Source of the DNA: Sphingopyxis sp. LC81
Lineage (GTDB): Bacteria > Pseudomonadota > Alphaproteobacteria > Sphingomonadales > Sphingomonadaceae
Direction of reading: 5' to 3'
Length of the DNA stretch: 64,000 nucleotides
NCBI RefSeq assembly: GCF_000756375.1
Contig: NZ_JNFD01000021.1
Span: forward strand, 248,001 to 312,000
The position numbers and the translations under genes are program-made. Position 1 is the stretch's first letter; each line of letters opens with the position of its first letter. The notes under the pieces are model-generated. The model was not told where the DNA came from. It made no database searches and was given only the letters and a program-made list of their open reading frames with translations. Of this stretch, positions 53,364-63,081 are shown one piece after another.

Positions 53364-55445
53364 ATGAAAAAAGCTGTCTTTGCCGTTCTTCTGTCCACCG
53401 CCGCGATTCTCGCGGGACCCGTCGCGTGTAGCAGCGGCAAGGACAGCTCCGCCGCCTACACCGTCGGCACCGAAATCGGGATCAGCAAAGCCGCGATGGA
53501 CACCGCCGCGAAGCCCGGCGACGACTTTTACGCCTATGCCAACGGCAATTGGGACAAGACGACCGAAATCCCCGCCGACCGCTCGTCGATCGGTGGTTTT
53601 TACGTGGCGCAGCTCGAAACCGAAAAGCGCAATCGCGAACTCATCGATGCGATCGTCAGGGGCGACGCCGCCGCCGATACCAACGAAGGCCGCATCGCCG
53701 CTTTCTACAAGGCTTACACCGACACCAAGGCGATCGATGCCGCGGGCATGAAGCCCGTCGCCGCCGACCTCGCGCGCTTTGCCGCGATCACCGACAAGGC
53801 CGCGCTGTCGAAGGTCCTCGGCGAACAGCTCCGCGCCGATGTCGACCCCTTGAACGCGACCGATTTCGGTACCGAGAACCTCTTCGGCGTCTTCGTGACG
53901 CAGGGTCTCGCGACCCCGGGCGAAGTCATTCCCTATCTGCTGCAGGGCGGGCTCGGCATGCCCGAGCGTGAATATTATCTGTCGGTCGACCCCAAGATGG
54001 CGAGCATCCGCACGGCGTACCAGGCCTATATCGCCAAGCTGCTGACCGCCGCGGGGCAGAGCGACGCCGCCGCGAAGGCGAAGCGCATCTACGATCTCGA
54101 GGTCAAGATCGCGAAGGCCCACGCGACGCGCGAGCAGAGCGAGGATTTCACCAAGTCGGCCGATGTCTGGGCGAAGGCCGATTTCGCCAAGAAGGCGCCG
54201 GGGATCGACTGGCCCGCGTTCATGAGCGCCGCGAAGCTCGACGGCGCAGCCAAGTTCGGCGCCTATCACGCGAACGCGATCACCGGCCTGTCGGCGCTCG
54301 TCGCGTCCGAGCCGCTCGACGCATGGAAGGACTGGCTCGCCTTCCACCAGATCAACAGCCACGCCGACGTGCTGCCGAGCGCGATCGATGGCGCGCACTT
54401 CACCTTCTATGGCACGACGATGGCGGGCACGCCGCAGCAGCGCAGCCGTGACAAGCGGGCACTCGACGCGCTCGACACCTATCTCGGCGATGCGGTGGGC
54501 AAAGCCTATGCCGACAAATATTTCCCCGCCTCTGCAAAAGCGGAGGTCGGCGACATGGTGAAGAACATCAAGGCGGCGTTCGCGACGCGCGTGAACACGA
54601 TCGACTGGATGGCGCCCGAAACCAAGAAGGAAGCGATCAAGAAGGTCGAAACGATCGCGGTGGGCGTAGGCTACCCCGACAGCTGGCGCGATTATGGCAG
54701 CTACACCGTCAGCGCGAATGCCTATGCGAACGAGGTTGCGGGACAGCAGGCCGAATATGCGCACCAGCTCGCCAAGATCGGCAAACCGATGGAGAAGGGC
54801 GAGTGGTGGATGGTCCCGCAGACGGTAAACGCGGTGAACCTGCCGGTCCAGAACGCGCTGAACTTCCCCGCCGCAATCCTCCAGCCGCCTTTCTTCAACG
54901 CCAAGGCCGACCCGGCGTTCAACTATGGCGCGATCGGCGCGGTGATCGGCCACGAGATCAGCCACAGCTTCGACAATAATGGCGCGGCGTTCGATTCGAC
55001 CGGCGCGCTGCGCAACTGGTGGACCCCGGCGGATCTGGCGAAGTTCAACGCCGCGGGCGACGCGCTCGCGGCGCAGTTCGACACGTACAAGCCGTTCCCC
55101 GATCTCGCGGTCAACGGCAAGCTGACGCTGGGCGAAAATATCGCCGACGTTGCGGGCCTGCAGGCGTCGTACGACGCGTACCGCGCCTCGCTCGGCGGCA
55201 AGGAAGCGCCGGTGATCGACGGCTTCACCGGCGATCAGCGCTTCTTCATCGCCTTCGCGCAGACCTGGGCGACCAAGATGCGCGCCGAGGCGCTGCGCGC
55301 GCGCGTCGCGACCGACGGCCATGCACCGGGCATGTACCGTGCGCTGACGGTGCGCAACCTCGACGCCTGGTACAAGGCATTCAACGTCCAGCCGACCGAC
55401 AAGCTGTACCTCGCGCCCGACAAGCGCGTCCGCGTCTGGGGTTGA
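53364..55445 (+). CDS. M13-family metallopeptidase (PepO/neprilysin-like)
   Basis: 693 aa. A signal MKKAVFAVLLSTAAILAGPVAC suggests a lipoprotein with Cys22. The zinc site is VIGHEISHSFD with H530, E531 and H534, and the third ligand is E591 in TLGENIADVAGL. The M13 opening DDFYAYANGNWDKTTEIPADRSSIGGF and the terminal block PTDKLYLAPDKRVRVWG are standard, the family ending in CXXW or a Trp close to the end. It cleaves oligopeptides in the periplasm. It is transcribed opposite to the leucine genes on both sides and so splits that cluster. Confidence 0.95.
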   Translation: MKKAVFAVLLSTAAILAGPVACSSGKDSSAAYTVGTEIGISKAAMDTAAKPGDDFYAYANGNWDKTTEIPADRSSIGGFYVAQLETEKRNRELIDAIVRGDAAADTNEGRIAAFYKAYTDTKAIDAAGMKPVAADLARFAAITDKAALSKVLGEQLRADVDPLNATDFGTENLFGVFVTQGLATPGEVIPYLLQGGLGMPEREYYLSVDPKMASIRTAYQAYIAKLLTAAGQSDAAAKAKRIYDLEVKIAKAHATREQSEDFTKSADVWAKADFAKKAPGIDWPAFMSAAKLDGAAKFGAYHANAITGLSALVASEPLDAWKDWLAFHQINSHADVLPSAIDGAHFTFYGTTMAGTPQQRSRDKRALDALDTYLGDAVGKAYADKYFPASAKAEVGDMVKNIKAAFATRVNTIDWMAPETKKEAIKKVETIAVGVGYPDSWRDYGSYTVSANAYANEVAGQQAEYAHQLAKIGKPMEKGEWWMVPQTVNAVNLPVQNALNFPAAILQPPFFNAKADPAFNYGAIGAVIGHEISHSFDNNGAAFDSTGALRNWWTPADLAKFNAAGDALAAQFDTYKPFPDLAVNGKLTLGENIADVAGLQASYDAYRASLGGKEAPVIDGFTGDQRFFIAFAQTWATKMRAEALRARVATDGHAPGMYRALTVRNLDAWYKAFNVQPTDKLYLAPDKRVRVWG

Positions 55446-55465
55446 TATCGGGGCAGGGCGGGGCG

Positions 55466-55753
55466 TCATTTCGCCTCGCCCTCACCGGACGGCGCTCCGG
55501 GCTTTTCCTTCAGGATCAGGTAGCGATAGACGCCTATCGCGTTGATGATCAGCAGCGCCATATTCTGCCACCCGATGCCTTCGCTGTCGGGCTGCAGGAA
55601 CCCCCATGCGATCAGAGCGATGCTGCTCGTCACGAAGACGACGAACGCCCAGCCGGTCCAGCGCCGCCCCAGATTGAGCGACACGACCAGCGCCGCGAGC
55701 GTCGCCGCGCCCGCGCCATAATATTGCAGGGCGGTGAGCACCGTATCGCTCAT
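55466..55753 (-). CDS. Small membrane protein, last gene of the isovaleryl-CoA run
   Basis: 95 aa from ATG 55753 (overlapping the upstream stop by ATGA). Three predicted helices: LTALQYYGAGAATLAALVVSLNL, WTGWAFVVFVTSSIALIAWGFL and WQNMALLIINAIGVYRYLI, then a charged tail. The layout is like CBU_0592-type small membrane proteins, with no known role. Codirectional and overlapped, so cotranscribed with liuA. Confidence 0.6.
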   Translation of the reverse strand: MSDTVLTALQYYGAGAATLAALVVSLNLGRRWTGWAFVVFVTSSIALIAWGFLQPDSEGIGWQNMALLIINAIGVYRYLILKEKPGAPSGEGEAK

Positions 55754-56142
55754 CGCGGCTCGACGAGATTGCTGACTTCGACAAGATTGCCGTCGGGATC
55801 GTGGAAATAGAGCGAGTCGATCGTTCCGGTCGCGCCATCGCGCAATCCCGCGTCGATGATCGCGACGCCCAGCGCTTCCAGATGTGTGCGCCACTCGGCA
55901 ACCGGCGTATCGCTGAGCAGGCAGAAATTGCCGCTGCCCGGCACCGTGTCGCGCGCGATGGCTGGGCTGGTCGCGGCATCCTGAAGGCTGATTTTGTTCG
56001 CGCCGAACTGCAGCGAATATTTGCCCGGTCGCTCCTCGCGTGCAGTCATGCCGAGCACGCGTTCATAGAAGGCGCACGTCGCCGCGACGTCGCGGACGCA
56101 CAGGACAATATGGTCGAAACCGGCGACGCGAAACCCGCTCAT
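55750..56142 (-). CDS. VOC-superfamily (glyoxalase-fold) protein A
   Basis: 130 aa, two beta-alpha-beta3 modules. The first has FDHIVLCVRDVAATCAFYERVLGM with His11 and a usual metal-ligand position; the second has TIDSLYFHDPDGNLVEVSNL with His114 and Glu122 in the standard place for the second half. It is therefore likely to bind a metal and act as a lyase, dioxygenase or epimerase; methylmalonyl-CoA-epimerase-like activity is possible but unproved. The stop overlaps the next gene by 4 bp and its start overlaps the other VOC gene by 4 bp. Confidence 0.8.
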   Translation of the reverse strand: MSGFRVAGFDHIVLCVRDVAATCAFYERVLGMTAREERPGKYSLQFGANKISLQDAATSPAIARDTVPGSGNFCLLSDTPVAEWRTHLEALGVAIIDAGLRDGATGTIDSLYFHDPDGNLVEVSNLVEPR

Positions 56143-56564
56143 CGCTCGCTCGCCGTCGCGCCATGGACATATTCGAGCTTCAGCCCGTCGGGGTCGGCAA
56201 AGAAGACCGCGTAATAGGTCGGACCATAGCGCGGATAATCGGCGGGCGCGTCGAGGATCGTCGCGCCAATCTCCAGCAACAGCGCGTACAGCCGGTCGAC
56301 ATCCTCGCGGCTGTCGCTCGTCCACGCCAGATGATGGAGGCCGGGCGAATAGCGGTCGTGCGTTCGCGCGGCGCCGTCGCCGCGCGCTTTCAATATCCCG
56401 ATCGAATGGAAGGGCTCGCCAATGCGGTCCCAGTCGCTGCCATTATCGTCATCGGCCGAGCGCCGGTAGCCGAGGAAGCCGAGCACACGTTCATAAAAGG
56501 CGCGCGAGCGGGCAAGGTCGCCGACCGTCAGGTCGATATGATGGACCAGCCCGCGCGCGCTCAT
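56139..56564 (-). CDS. VOC-superfamily (glyoxalase-fold) protein B
   Basis: 141 aa. Same fold as its neighbour: LVHHIDLTVGDLARSRAFYERVLGF with His9; SPGLHHLAWTSDSREDVDRLY with a His in the second module; and YYAVFFADPDGLKLEYVHG with Glu131 as a metal-ligand candidate. It is diverged from protein A beyond simple tandem duplication but is adjacent to it, with a 4-bp overlap. Role probably in the same branched-acyl-CoA or detoxification step; no substrate can be named. Confidence 0.8.
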   Translation of the reverse strand: MSARGLVHHIDLTVGDLARSRAFYERVLGFLGYRRSADDDNGSDWDRIGEPFHSIGILKARGDGAARTHDRYSPGLHHLAWTSDSREDVDRLYALLLEIGATILDAPADYPRYGPTYYAVFFADPDGLKLEYVHGATASER

Positions 56565-56908
56565 GCGGCCCCCAACAGCGCGAAGACGCCCGAAGCGGTG
56601 AGGATGGGCCAGCCGATATGGCGGCCGCGCGTGTAGATCGCGTCGAACAATCCGGTCGCGGTCCACGCCGCGCCGATCAGCAGGATCAGTTCGCGCGGCG
56701 TCCCCGGCCAGACGACCGAGGCGGCCGACACCAGCATTAGCAGCGACAGCGCGTGCCACGCGAGGCGAAACACCCTGCGCGCGAGATCGACGCCCATGAT
56801 GCCTTGATCGAGCATCATCAGCGGTCCAATCAACCGTCGTTCGCCCAGAGCGCCATGCACAATGGCCGTCGTCACCATGAAGGCGGCCGACAGCCACAGC
56901 CAGATCAC
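56561..56908 (-). CDS. Small membrane protein between liuA and VOC genes
   Basis: 115 aa, with about four hydrophobic segments ([76 protein letters not shown]). [12 protein letters not shown] and [13 protein letters not shown] are conserved-looking loops; a His in the first helix and in the RHI loop are candidates for ligands. Family not recognised. It overlaps liuA by 4 bp and the VOC gene by 4 bp, so it belongs to that transcript. Confidence 0.6.
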   Translation of the reverse strand: MIWLWLSAAFMVTTAIVHGALGERRLIGPLMMLDQGIMGVDLARRVFRLAWHALSLLMLVSAASVVWPGTPRELILLIGAAWTATGLFDAIYTRGRHIGWPILTASGVFALLGAA

Positions 56909-58074
56909 GCGCCGGCGCCGATCAGTTCGCGGCCGATCAACATGCGCCGGATCTCGTTCGTGCCCGCGCCGATGTCGAGCAGCTTGGCGTCGCGCCAGTA
57001 ACGCTCGACCGGCCAGTCCTTGGTATAGCCCGCGCCGCCCAGCGCCTGGATCGCTTCGCCTGCGACCTTCACGGCATTCTCACTCGCCAGCAGGATGCAG
57101 CCCGCGGCGTCGAAGCGCGTCGTCTGCCCCGCATCGCACGCCTTCGCGACATTATAGACGTACGAACGCGCTGTCTGGAGCATGACATACATGTCGGCGA
57201 CCTTCGCCTGCATCAGCTGGAACGAACCGATCGGCTTGCCGAACTGCTTACGCTCGCGCACGTAAGGAATGACGGTGTCGAGGCACGCCTGCATAATGCC
57301 GAGCTGCAGCCCCGCGAGCACGACGCGCTCATAATCGAGCCCCGACATCAGCACGCCGACGCCGCCATTCTCGGGGCCCATGACCTGTTCCTCGGACACT
57401 TCGCAATCGGTGAAGACCAGTTCGGCGGTCGGCGAGCCGCGCATGCCGACCTTATCGATCTTCTGCCCGATGCTGAACCCCGGCATGTCCTTTTCGATCA
57501 GGAAGGCGGTGATCCCGCGCGATCCCGCCTCGGGGCTCGTCTTCGCATAGACGACCAGCGTGTCGGCGTGCGTCGCGTTGGTGATCCAGAATTTGGTGCC
57601 ATTGAGGACGTATCCGCTGCCCTTGCGCTCGGCCTTCAGCTTCATCGACACGACATCGCTGCCCGCGCCGGCTTCGGACATCGCCAGGCTGCCGACATGC
57701 TCGCCGCTGATCAGCTTGGGGAGATATTTCGCCTTCTGTTCGGCGTTGCCCCAACGGCGGATCTGGTTGACGCAGAGGTTCGAATGCGCGCCATAAGAGA
57801 GGCCGATCGCGCCCGATGCGCGGCTGACTTCCTCGACCGCGATTACATGTTCGAGATAGCCGAGGCCCAGGCCGCCAAACTCTTCCTCGACGGTGATGCC
57901 GTGCAGCCCGAGGTCACCCATCTGTGTCCACAATTCGTCGCGCGGGAACCAGTCGTCGGCATCGGCCTTGGCGGCGAGCGGCGCGATCTGTTCGTCGGCG
58001 AAGCGGGCGGTGGTGTCGCGGATCATGTCGGCGGTTTCGCCGAGCGCGAAATCGAAATCGGGGGTGGCGCGCAT
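56905..58074 (-). CDS. liuA: Isovaleryl-CoA dehydrogenase
   Basis: 389 aa. FAD enzyme of leucine breakdown, isovaleryl-CoA to 3-methylcrotonyl-Co[21 protein letters not shown] and [22 protein letters not shown] are general acyl-CoA dehydrogenase motifs. The catalytic base matches isovaleryl-type enzymes: Glu249 is in [17 protein letters not shown], and the usual Glu site near the C-terminus reads IGAGTNEI (Ala370). [12 protein letters not shown] is also typical. The next step uses the liuB/liuD carboxylase encoded 4 kb away on the same strand. A LysR regulator is divergent. Confidence 0.93.
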   Translation of the reverse strand: MRATPDFDFALGETADMIRDTTARFADEQIAPLAAKADADDWFPRDELWTQMGDLGLHGITVEEEFGGLGLGYLEHVIAVEEVSRASGAIGLSYGAHSNLCVNQIRRWGNAEQKAKYLPKLISGEHVGSLAMSEAGAGSDVVSMKLKAERKGSGYVLNGTKFWITNATHADTLVVYAKTSPEAGSRGITAFLIEKDMPGFSIGQKIDKVGMRGSPTAELVFTDCEVSEEQVMGPENGGVGVLMSGLDYERVVLAGLQLGIMQACLDTVIPYVRERKQFGKPIGSFQLMQAKVADMYVMLQTARSYVYNVAKACDAGQTTRFDAAGCILLASENAVKVAGEAIQALGGAGYTKDWPVERYWRDAKLLDIGAGTNEIRRMLIGRELIGAGA

Positions 58075-58176
58075 GGATTACCTATCGATCGAGGGGGCAG
58101 GACTGCGCGCGATAGTGCATCAAAATATCAGCATAGGGAAATTGAAACGAGGCGAGGTTTGGCATAAGGAAAATTT
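58075..58176. promoter_or_regulatory. Divergent control region of liuA and LysR gene
   Basis: 102 bp containing the presumed promoters of both genes. ATA (58113-58115) and TAT (58127-58129), spaced by 11 bases, resemble the loose dyad of LysR-type binding sites, but this short pattern is weak evidence. A LysR regulator that binds here and controls the isovaleryl-CoA dehydrogenase operon is the usual logic for divergent pairs. Confidence 0.35.
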
Positions 58177-59079
58177 ATGATAAAGCGCACGCATATCCGC
58201 CAGTTCCTCGCCGTCGTCGATGCCGGCAGCTTTACGCAGGCGGCGCTGCGCATCCGTGTCACCCAGCCGGCACTGTCGACGGGCATCGCCGAACTCGAAA
58301 AGCTCGTCGGCACGCCGCTGTTCATCCGCAACCGCCGCCAGATCCGGCTGACCGAGGCGGGCGGGCGCTTCCTGCCGATCGCGCGCGATCTCGAACGCGG
58401 CTTTCGCGCCGCCGACAGTTTCGGCCGCGAGAGCGACCGCCGCGCGAGCGAACTCAAGCTCGGCGTGATCCGCTCGGCACCCGCCGAATTGCTGCAGGCA
58501 ATCGCCGCAGCGTTGCGGCCGGGGTTCGCGATCGAGCTCGTCGAAAACAGCGACTCCGAACTCCGCGCCGCACTCGGCAGCGGCCGCATCAACATGGCGC
58601 TCGTCCCGCTGCGGACGGGCGAGCGCGGCGATCATGTGATGCCGCTCTTTGAAGAGCCGCTTGCCATGTTCATCGCGTCGGACCACCCGCTCGCAGGACG
58701 CATCGAGGTCGGCCCGGAGGAACTCGCCGCCGAAACGATGATCGCGCGCCGCGCGTGCGAATTCCTCGATGCGACCAGCCGCTTCTTCACGCGCCACGGC
58801 GTCCGCCCGCGCTTCGCGCTGCGCAGCGAAAGCGACGAGCGTTGCCTGCGCATGGTCGCCGCGGGGATCGGCATCACCACCGCGCCCGTCTCGCTCGCGA
58901 TCGACGGCATCGTGCCGCTGAAGGTCGCGGGCTATGATTTCCGCCGCGAACTCGGGCTGATCGCCGACCCCGCGTGGCGCACGCTCCCCGAAATCGCTCC
59001 GCGACTGGATCATGCACTCGAAACGATCGGCGCGATCGCGGCCGAGTGGCGTCAGATGAAGGTCGATACCGCCGCATGA
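58177..59079 (+). CDS. LysR-family transcriptional regulator
   Basis: 300 aa, usual LTTR length. The N-terminal helix-turn-helix is IRQFLAVVDAGSFTQAALRIRVTQPALSTGIAELEKLVGTPLFIRN (about residues 5-50), with the linker helix behind. The effector domain carries LKLGVIRSAPAELLQAIAAAL and AAGIGITTAPVSLAID motifs. Divergent from liuA, separated by 102 bp, so it probably controls the leucine-catabolism run; the effector may be an acyl-CoA or a related acid. An unlinked target cannot be excluded. Confidence 0.88.
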   Translation: MIKRTHIRQFLAVVDAGSFTQAALRIRVTQPALSTGIAELEKLVGTPLFIRNRRQIRLTEAGGRFLPIARDLERGFRAADSFGRESDRRASELKLGVIRSAPAELLQAIAAALRPGFAIELVENSDSELRAALGSGRINMALVPLRTGERGDHVMPLFEEPLAMFIASDHPLAGRIEVGPEELAAETMIARRACEFLDATSRFFTRHGVRPRFALRSESDERCLRMVAAGIGITTAPVSLAIDGIVPLKVAGYDFRRELGLIADPAWRTLPEIAPRLDHALETIGAIAAEWRQMKVDTAA

Positions 59080-59245
59080 CCCGTACCCCCAAGTCTGGCT
59101 TGCAGCGTCGAAAGGCCATAACGTTTGCCCCCTCGCATCCCGCAGCGGTACGGCGGCATCCGTTAACCCGTCCGTTTGGACGTATGACTAGATGAAAAAT
59201 ATCCTATTCCGCTCTCCACGGCGGAAGCGCGAGGAGGCGAGTTTG

Positions 59246-60172
59246 TTGTCGTCTGAATTACAGACAAGATCACTGGAGCTGACCCATCTCGACCGGCTCG
59301 AGGCCGAGAGCATCCACATCATGCGCGAAGTGATGGCCGACGCGGTAAAGCCCGTGATGCTGTACAGTGTGGGCAAGGACAGCGCCGTCATGCTGCATCT
59401 CGCGCGCAAGGCTTTCTACCCCTCGCCGCCGCCGTTCCCGCTGCTTCATGTCGACACGACATGGAAGTTTCAGGCGATGTACGAACTGCGTGACCGCATG
59501 GCACGCGAGAGCGGGATGGAACTGCTCGTCTATCAGAACCCCGAGGCCAAGGAGCGCGGGATCAACCCGTTCGATCATGGTCCGCTCCATACCGACATGT
59601 GGAAGACCGAGGGGCTGAAGCAGGCGCTCGATCTCCACGGCTTCGACGTCGCCTTCGGCGGCGCGCGGCGCGACGAGGAAAAGAGCCGCGCCAAGGAGCG
59701 CATCTTCTCCTTCCGCACCGCGACCCACGGCTGGGACCCGAAGAAGCAGCGGCCCGAGCTCTGGAACCTCTACAATGCGCGCAAGGCGAAGGGCGAAAGC
59801 ATCCGCGTCTTCCCGATCTCGAACTGGACCGAGCTCGACATCTGGCAGTATATTGCGCGCGAAAATATCCCGATCGTCCCACTCTATTTCGCGGCGCCGC
59901 GCCCGACCGTCGAGCGCGACGGGCTGTTGCTAATGGTCGACGACGACCGCTTTCCCTTGCTGCCGGGCGAGACGCCCGTCGAACGCTCGGTCCGCTTCCG
60001 CACCCTAGGCTGCTACCCGCTCACCGGCGCGGTCGAGAGCGAGGCGAGCACGCTGTCCGAGGTGATCCAGGAAATGCTGCTCACCACCACCAGCGAACGG
60101 CAGGGGCGCATCATCGACAAGGATGGTGGTGACGCGTCGATGGAGAAGAAGAAGCAGGAGGGGTATTTCTGA
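59246..60172 (+). CDS. cysD: Sulfate adenylyltransferase subunit 2
   Basis: 308 aa from TTG 59246. GAGGAGG at 59231-59237 is the only good ribosome-binding site and lies eight bases before it. The frame extends to ATG 59192, which would add 18 residues of very basic sequence. With CysN it makes APS from ATP and sulfate. [18 protein letters not shown] is the CysD opening, the PP-loop is [20 protein letters not shown], and [23 protein letters not shown] is the substrate region. [22 protein letters not shown] and [18 protein letters not shown] complete the family signature. Overlaps cysNC by one base. Confidence 0.93.
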   Translation: MSSELQTRSLELTHLDRLEAESIHIMREVMADAVKPVMLYSVGKDSAVMLHLARKAFYPSPPPFPLLHVDTTWKFQAMYELRDRMARESGMELLVYQNPEAKERGINPFDHGPLHTDMWKTEGLKQALDLHGFDVAFGGARRDEEKSRAKERIFSFRTATHGWDPKKQRPELWNLYNARKAKGESIRVFPISNWTELDIWQYIARENIPIVPLYFAAPRPTVERDGLLLMVDDDRFPLLPGETPVERSVRFRTLGCYPLTGAVESEASTLSEVIQEMLLTTTSERQGRIIDKDGGDASMEKKKQEGYF

Positions 60173-62073
60173 TGACCGATCCTGTTTACGTCACCGACGC
60201 CCTCATCGCGGAGGATATCGACGCCTATCTCGAACAGCATCAGCAGAAATCGCTGCTTCGCTTCATCACCTGCGGATCGGTCGACGACGGCAAATCGACG
60301 CTGATCGGCCGCCTGCTCTATGACTCGAAGATGATCTTCGAGGATCAGCTCGCCGCGCTCGAAGCCGACAGCAAACGCGTCGGCACGCAGGGGCAGGAGA
60401 TCGACTTTGCCTTGCTCGTCGACGGCCTCGCCGCCGAACGCGAGCAGGGGATCACGATCGACGTCGCCTACCGCTTTTTCACCACCGAAAAGCGCAAGTT
60501 CATCGTCGCCGACACCCCCGGCCACGAGCAGTACACGCGCAACATGGTCACCGGCGCCTCGACCGCCGACCTCGCGGTGATCCTGATCGACGCGCGCAAG
60601 GGCGTGCTGACGCAAACGCGCCGCCACAGCTTCCTCGCGCACCTGATCGGCATCAAGCATATCGTGCTCGCGGTGAACAAGATGGACCTCGTCGGCTACG
60701 ACAAGACCGTTTTCGACCGCATCACGCTGGCGTACCGGGCGTTTGCGAGCGAGATCGGCATCACCAATTTCACCGCGATCCCGATCTCGGGCTTCAAGGG
60801 CGACAATATCACCGCGCTCTCGGACAACACCCCATGGTTCAAGGGACCCGCGCTGATCGAGCATCTCGAAAATGTCGAGATCGGCGCCGCCGCGGACGAG
60901 GCGAAGCCGTTTCGCTTGCCGGTGCAATGGGTCAACCGCCCGAACCTCGATTTTCGCGGCTTCTCGGGCCAGCTTGCGAGCGGCAAGGTCAGGCCCGGCG
61001 ATGCCGTGCGCATCCTGCCCAGCGGCAAGACCACGACGGTCGACCGAATCGTCACCCTTGACGGCGATCTCGACGAAGCCGTCGCAGGCCAGTCGGTCAC
61101 GCTGACGCTTGCCGACGAGGTCGACTGCTCGCGCGGCGATGTCATCGCGGCAGCGGACAACCCGCCCGAGGCGGCCGACCAGTTCGAGGCGACTTTGGTG
61201 TGGATGGCCGACGAGGCGATGATCGCGGGCCGCGCCTATTGGCTCAAGCTCGCGACGCAGAGCGTTTCGGCGACGATCCAGCAACCGAAATACGAGATCA
61301 ACGTCAACACGCTCGACCATCTCGCCGCGAAGACGCTCGAACTCAATGGCATCGGCGTCGTCGAACTGTCGACCGACAAGCCGATCACCTTCGAGGCCTA
61401 TGGTGATAACCGCACGCTGGGCGGCTTCATCCTGATCGACAAATTGACCAACGCGACCGTCGCGGCGGGCATGCTGCACTTCAGCCTCCGCCGCGCGCAG
61501 AATGTCCATTGGCAGGCGACCGACATCAGCCGCGACATGCGTGCGAACCTCAAGAACCAGCGCCCCGCGCTGCTCTGGTTCACCGGCCTGTCGGGGTCGG
61601 GCAAATCGACGATCGCGAACCTCGTCGAAAAGAAGCTGCACCGGATGAACCGGCACAGCTTCCTGCTCGACGGCGACAATGTCCGCCACGGGCTCAACCG
61701 CGATCTCGGCTTTACTGAGGCCGACCGGATCGAGAATATCCGCCGCGTCGGCGAAGTCGCGAAGCTGATGAGCGACGCCGGCCTCATCGTCATCACCGCC
61801 TTCATCTCGCCCTTCCGCGCCGAGCGTGAAATGGTGCGCAGCATGTTGCCCGAGGGCGAGTTCATCGAAGTCTTCATCGACACACCGCTGGCGGATGCGG
61901 AGCGCCGCGACGTCAAGGGCCTCTACAAAAAGGCGCGCACCGGACAGCTCAAGAATTTCACCGGCATCGACAGCCCCTATGAGGCACCAGAGAGTCCCGA
62001 AATTCGCATCGACACGACGGCGATGACGCCCGAAGAGGCGGCGGACCTGATCATCGATCGCTTGTTGGGATGA
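60172..62073 (+). CDS. cysNC: Sulfate adenylyltransferase subunit 1 / adenylylsulfate kinase fusion
   Basis: 633 aa. The N-terminal GTPase (CysN) has P-loop [18 protein letters not shown]2/G3 region [15 protein letters not shown] and [13 protein letters not shown], and NKMD. EF-Tu-like beta-barrels follow. The C-terminal APS kinase (about residues 460-633) has [33 protein letters not shown] and the [18 protein letters not shown] block. It thus couples GTP hydrolysis to APS formation and then phosphorylates APS to PAPS. Coupled to cysD (TGATG) and cysQ (ATGA overlap). Fused CysNC is common in proteobacteria. Confidence 0.95.
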   Translation: MTDPVYVTDALIAEDIDAYLEQHQQKSLLRFITCGSVDDGKSTLIGRLLYDSKMIFEDQLAALEADSKRVGTQGQEIDFALLVDGLAAEREQGITIDVAYRFFTTEKRKFIVADTPGHEQYTRNMVTGASTADLAVILIDARKGVLTQTRRHSFLAHLIGIKHIVLAVNKMDLVGYDKTVFDRITLAYRAFASEIGITNFTAIPISGFKGDNITALSDNTPWFKGPALIEHLENVEIGAAADEAKPFRLPVQWVNRPNLDFRGFSGQLASGKVRPGDAVRILPSGKTTTVDRIVTLDGDLDEAVAGQSVTLTLADEVDCSRGDVIAAADNPPEAADQFEATLVWMADEAMIAGRAYWLKLATQSVSATIQQPKYEINVNTLDHLAAKTLELNGIGVVELSTDKPITFEAYGDNRTLGGFILIDKLTNATVAAGMLHFSLRRAQNVHWQATDISRDMRANLKNQRPALLWFTGLSGSGKSTIANLVEKKLHRMNRHSFLLDGDNVRHGLNRDLGFTEADRIENIRRVGEVAKLMSDAGLIVITAFISPFRAEREMVRSMLPEGEFIEVFIDTPLADAERRDVKGLYKKARTGQLKNFTGIDSPYEAPESPEIRIDTTAMTPEEAADLIIDRLLG

Positions 62074-62828
62074 GGGCATTGGGCGTGGGGGAAACGGACG
62101 AACAACTGGCCGAACGGCTCGCAACCGCCGCGGGCGCGATCCTGCTCGACCTGCGCGAGCAGGGCGGTCTCGAAGGCAAGGCGCTGGGGAAGGCCGGTGA
62201 CGAGCAGGCCAACGCCATGCTCTGCCGCGAAATCCGCACCGCACGCCCCGCCGATGCGCTCCTCTCCGAAGAGGAAAAGGACAATGTTGCGCGCTGCGGC
62301 CAATCGCGCGTCTGGATCGTCGACCCGCTCGACGGCACGCGCGAATATGGCGAGGGCCGCGACGATTGGGCGGTGCATGTTGCGCTCGCCGTCGACGGTG
62401 TCGCGGCGGTCGGCGCGGTTGCGTTGCCGGGACTCGATCTTACGCTGACCTCGGGTGCGCCCACGTCGCTCCGGCCTGCGAACCAGCCACTCAAAATGCT
62501 CGTCAGCCGCACGCGCCCTGCCGCCGAAGCGGTGTTCGTCGCAGAACGTCTCGGGGCGGACCTGCTCGCGATGGGTTCGGCAGGCGCGAAGGCGATGGCG
62601 GTCGTGCGCGGCGAGGCCGACATCTATCTCCACACGGGCGGCCAATATGAATGGGACAATTGCGCCCCCGTTGCGGTGGCGCAGGCGGCAGGCCTGCACG
62701 TCAGCCGGGTCGATGGCTCGCCAATCCGTTATAACAATGCGGACACTTATCTGCCCGACCTGCTGATCTGTCGGAAGGAGCTTGCCGCGGATGTGCTGCG
62801 CCTTGCCGCGGAATATAGCCCGGCCTGA
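62070..62828 (+). CDS. cysQ: 3'(2'),5'-bisphosphate nucleotidase
   Basis: 252 aa. Removes the 3' phosphate of PAP/PAPS, controlling the products of the upstream enzymes; family of inositol-monophosphatase-like phosphatases. Metal motifs: LLSEEEKDN (the conserved EE), [25 protein letters not shown] with DPLDGT, and [19 protein letters not shown] with WD. These supply all lithium-sensitive phosphatase residues. Four-base overlap with cysNC puts it in the same operon. Confidence 0.92.
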   Translation: MRALGVGETDEQLAERLATAAGAILLDLREQGGLEGKALGKAGDEQANAMLCREIRTARPADALLSEEEKDNVARCGQSRVWIVDPLDGTREYGEGRDDWAVHVALAVDGVAAVGAVALPGLDLTLTSGAPTSLRPANQPLKMLVSRTRPAAEAVFVAERLGADLLAMGSAGAKAMAVVRGEADIYLHTGGQYEWDNCAPVAVAQAAGLHVSRVDGSPIRYNNADTYLPDLLICRKELAADVLRLAAEYSPA

Positions 62829-62833
62829 AATTT

Positions 62834-63009
62834 CCTCCCCCTTGATGGGGGAGGCAGCGAGACTTGCCAGCTTGCTGGTTAGTCGCAGCGGTAGGGGTGT
62901 GGTCTCGGCCTGAGGCGACCGTTTAAGGACGCGCCGTCACCCCCATCCAACTTCGCCTAACCGCTTCGCGGCAAGGCTTCGTATCCTTCCCCCATCGAGG
63001 GGGAAGGTT
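62834..63009 (-). repeat. Dispersed intergenic repeat, copy 2 (inverted relative to copy 1)
   Basis: ~176 bp between cysQ and the next gene. The minus strand reads like copy 1 at 46927-47100: CTTCCCCCTCGATGGGGGAA hairpin, then CGGTTAGGCGAAGTTGGATG, a diverged middle, CCAGCAAGCTGGC, and CTCGCTGCCTCCCCCATC. The middle 50 bp differ while both flanks are nearly identical. Not coding. Confidence 0.8.
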
Positions 63010-63081
63010 CGTGATTGCCAGCTTCGGCTCAACATCCTAATCCGTTGCATCAAGAAACCGAAAAGCGACGGGAGATGCGCG

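Noticed and set aside
53214..55469. 751-codon antisense frame over the M13 peptidase
   Set aside because: Composition typical of antisense GC codon bias; the peptidase has all catalytic motifs.
59080..59245. Possible SAM or cysteine riboswitch ahead of cysD
   Set aside because: I looked for the conserved cores of SAM-I/II aptamers and found none; only a short AT-poor leader.
60013..62244. 743-codon antisense frame over cysNC
   Set aside because: Shadow of the fused sulfate-activation gene, with no recognised domain.
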